In this document: piece by piece, positions 5,361 through 6,340 of the stretch
Numbering within the stretch: position 1 is the stretch's first letter
How the letters are laid out: every line of letters starts with the position of its first letter
The notes under the pieces: generated by a model
What the model was told of the DNA's origin: nothing
Databases searched by the model: none
Seen by the model: the letters and a program-made list of their open reading frames with translations, nothing else
Made by a program: the position numbers and the translations under genes
Assembly: GCA_031254715.1 (NCBI GenBank)
Contig: JAIRTY010000161.1
Span: 1-6,340 of the forward strand
DNA: 6,340 nt
Direction of reading: 5' to 3'
DNA from: Nocardiopsaceae bacterium
Lineage (GTDB): Bacteria > Actinomycetota > Actinomycetes > Streptosporangiales > Streptosporangiaceae

Positions 5361-6340
5361 CCGCAGCCCGGCCCGCCGCCGCGCCCGGGCCCGCCGCCGC
5401 GCCCCGGCCCGCCGCCGGGCCCGGTCCGCCGCCCAGAGCCTGCCGCAGGAAGTCCACCTGGAGCAGCAGCAGGTTCTCAGCGACCTCTTCCTGGGATGCC
5501 ATGTGGGTGACCCCGGACAGCGGCAGGACCGAGTGCGGGTAGCCGGCGGCGAGCAGCGCCGACGACAGCCGCAGCGTGTGCGCCACGGTCACGTTGTCGT
5601 CGGCGAGCCCGTGGATGATCAGGAGCGGGCGCCGGGTCACGTCGGCGCCGTGCAGCCGCTGCGCGTCCCGGATCGGCGAGCACGCCTCGTAAGGGCCCGG
5701 ATCCTCATCGGGATGGCCGAGGTAGCGCTCGGTGTAGTGGGTGTCATACAGCAGCCAGTCGGTCGGCGGCGCGCCGGCGACCGCGGCGTGGAACACGTCC
5801 GGCCGCCGCAGCACAGCGAGTGCGGCCAGGTAACCGCCGAACGACCAGCCCCGGATCCCCACCCGGGTGGTATCCAGGTCGCCGCACCGGTCCGCGGCGG
5901 CGGCGAGCGCCTCGACCTGGTCCGCCAGCACCGGCCCGGACAGGTCGTGCCAGACCGCCCGGTCCCATTCCGGGCCCCGGCCCGGGGTCCCGCGGCCGTC
6001 GGCGATCACCACCGCGAACCCCTGCTCGGCCAGCCACTGCGAGGTGAGGAACGCGCTCCTGGCGGCGACCACCCGCTGCCCGTGCGGGCCGCCGTAGGGA
6101 TCGAGCAGTACCGGCAGCTTGCCAGCGCCGGGCTCATGCCAGGACGGGAGCAGCAGCGCGGTGGGGATTGCCCGGGACCCGGCCGCGAACAGGGCTGGCT
6201 GCGGGACCGGCAGCTGCGGGGCCTCGGCCAGGGAGGCGATGCGGGCGGTTTCGGTGGCCGCCACCGGGGAGAGCGCCGGCCCGTCCCCCGCGGCGGGCAT
6301 TCGGGGGGGTTTGGGGGGGTCGTCCCCCCGGGCGGGCCCG
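5356..6340 (-). CDS. S9-family serine peptidase (prolyl oligopeptidase / DPP IV-like), C-terminal part; 5' end outside window
   Basis: The frame stops with TAG at 5356-5358 and is open to the right edge, giving 327 visible residues. An ATG at 6298-6300 is not a credible start: it has no ribosome binding site, and a lone catalytic domain would lack the usual propeller. Numbering from that Met, D-P-Y-G-G-P-H (67-73) holds the oxyanion-region Tyr69. The nucleophile is S153 in G-W-S-F-G-G-Y, followed by the acid D234 (H-G-L-A-D-D-N-V) and H266 (G-V-T-H-M). The alpha/beta-hydrolase domain spans about 40-288. Family members are about 650-720 residues with an N-terminal beta-propeller, here cut off. 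I expect a dipeptidyl- or oligopeptide-cleaving serine peptidase; the substrate and location cannot be told without the N-terminus. Two oddities are a Gly/Ala/Pro tail (289-314) from 18-bp repeats and a Pro-rich stretch from homopolymer tracts at the right edge. The gene precedes sdhC on the same strand with a 194-bp gap, so it is probably a separate unit. Confidence 0.9.
   Translation of the reverse strand, partial: GPARGDDPPKPPRMPAAGDGPALSPVAATETARIASLAEAPQLPVPQPALFAAGSRAIPTALLLPSWHEPGAGKLPVLLDPYGGPHGQRVVAARSAFLTSQWLAEQGFAVVIADGRGTPGRGPEWDRAVWHDLSGPVLADQVEALAAAADRCGDLDTTRVGIRGWSFGGYLAALAVLRRPDVFHAAVAGAPPTDWLLYDTHYTERYLGHPDEDPGPYEACSPIRDAQRLHGADVTRRPLLIIHGLADDNVTVAHTLRLSSALLAAGYPHSVLPLSGVTHMASQEEVAENLLLLQVDFLRQALGGGPGPAAGRGAAAGPGAAAGRAAV
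5371..5424. repeat. Three tandem 18-bp copies at the 3' end of the S9 peptidase gene
   Basis: Units starting GCCCGCCGCCG occupy 5371-5388, 5389-5406 and 5407-5424 and differ at one or two bases each. On the minus strand they encode six-residue units such as P-G-A-A-A-G and R-G-A-A-A-G, forming the C-terminal tail beyond the catalytic domain. The unit is a multiple of three, so expansion or contraction keeps the frame. Confidence 0.8.
6303..6329. repeat. Clustered G and C homopolymer tracts in the S9 peptidase gene
   Basis: The plus strand has a G7 run (6303-6309), TTT, a second G7 run (6313-6319), TCGT and a C6 run (6324-6329); the last two runs form a 6-bp G/C hairpin. On the coding strand the tracts give a Gly-Asp-Asp-Pro-Pro-Lys-Pro-Pro-Arg stretch. 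The frame stays open through them. Such runs are prone to slippage in replication and to sequencing error, so the frame upstream of here is less certain than the catalytic domain. Confidence 0.6.

Noticed and set aside
5371..5424. Short regular GC-rich repeats considered as a CRISPR-like array
   Set aside because: The units are directly adjacent with no spacers and are coding, so this is a simple tandem repeat.

Overview
The window looks like chromosomal DNA from a high-GC Actinomycetota bacterium. By eye it is roughly 70% G+C, with the codon use and long antisense open frames typical of such genomes. The family subtypes agree: a mycobacterial-Sdh1-like complex II, a DUF559-type protein ending in a Cys-Gly-Pro-x-Cys tail, and an undecaprenyl-diphosphatase with the divergent G-I-S-R-D-G motif. 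The order or genus cannot be fixed from this sequence alone.

Layout from left to right. Positions 1-270 hold the 3' end of a plus-strand gene for a DUF559 / restriction-endonuclease-fold protein. A short convergent spacer follows, containing a perfect 38-bp palindrome (282-319) that is probably a bidirectional terminator. Everything else is on the minus strand. Read in the direction of transcription, these genes are: an S9 prolyl-oligopeptidase cut by the right edge (5356 to beyond 6340); a 194-bp regulatory gap; sdhC (4355-5161); sdhA (2441-4342); sdhB (1623-2441); a 130-bp gap; and an uppP/bacA-type undecaprenyl-diphosphate phosphatase (356-1492).

The centre is a tight sdhC-sdhA-sdhB operon. 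It encodes a three-subunit succinate:menaquinone oxidoreductase with the gene order and features of mycobacterial Sdh1 (type F complex II). SdhA oxidises succinate on covalently bound FAD. SdhB carries electrons through [2Fe-2S], [4Fe-4S] and [3Fe-4S] clusters. The five-helix SdhC hands them to quinone and carries a C-H-S-C-R-H motif that fits a membrane-embedded Rieske-type cluster. The genes are spaced by 12 nt (sdhC/sdhA) and overlap by 1 nt (sdhA/sdhB), implying translational coupling.

The gap before sdhC holds the regulatory candidates. These are two 20-bp direct repeats exactly 21 bp apart, each containing a degenerate CRP/Rex-like TGTGA-N6-TACA element, a TAGGGT -10-like hexamer, and two leader hairpins, one close to the sdhC ribosome binding site.

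Three genes carry Gly/Pro/Ala-rich low-complexity segments: a UppP loop, the S9 peptidase C-terminus and the SdhB C-terminus. In UppP and the peptidase these come from visible 15-bp and 18-bp DNA tandem repeats. I see no CRISPR array, transposase, tRNA or rRNA gene, or defence island. The window is mostly core metabolism, and its most interesting parts are the type F complex II, its upstream repeats and the perfect palindrome.
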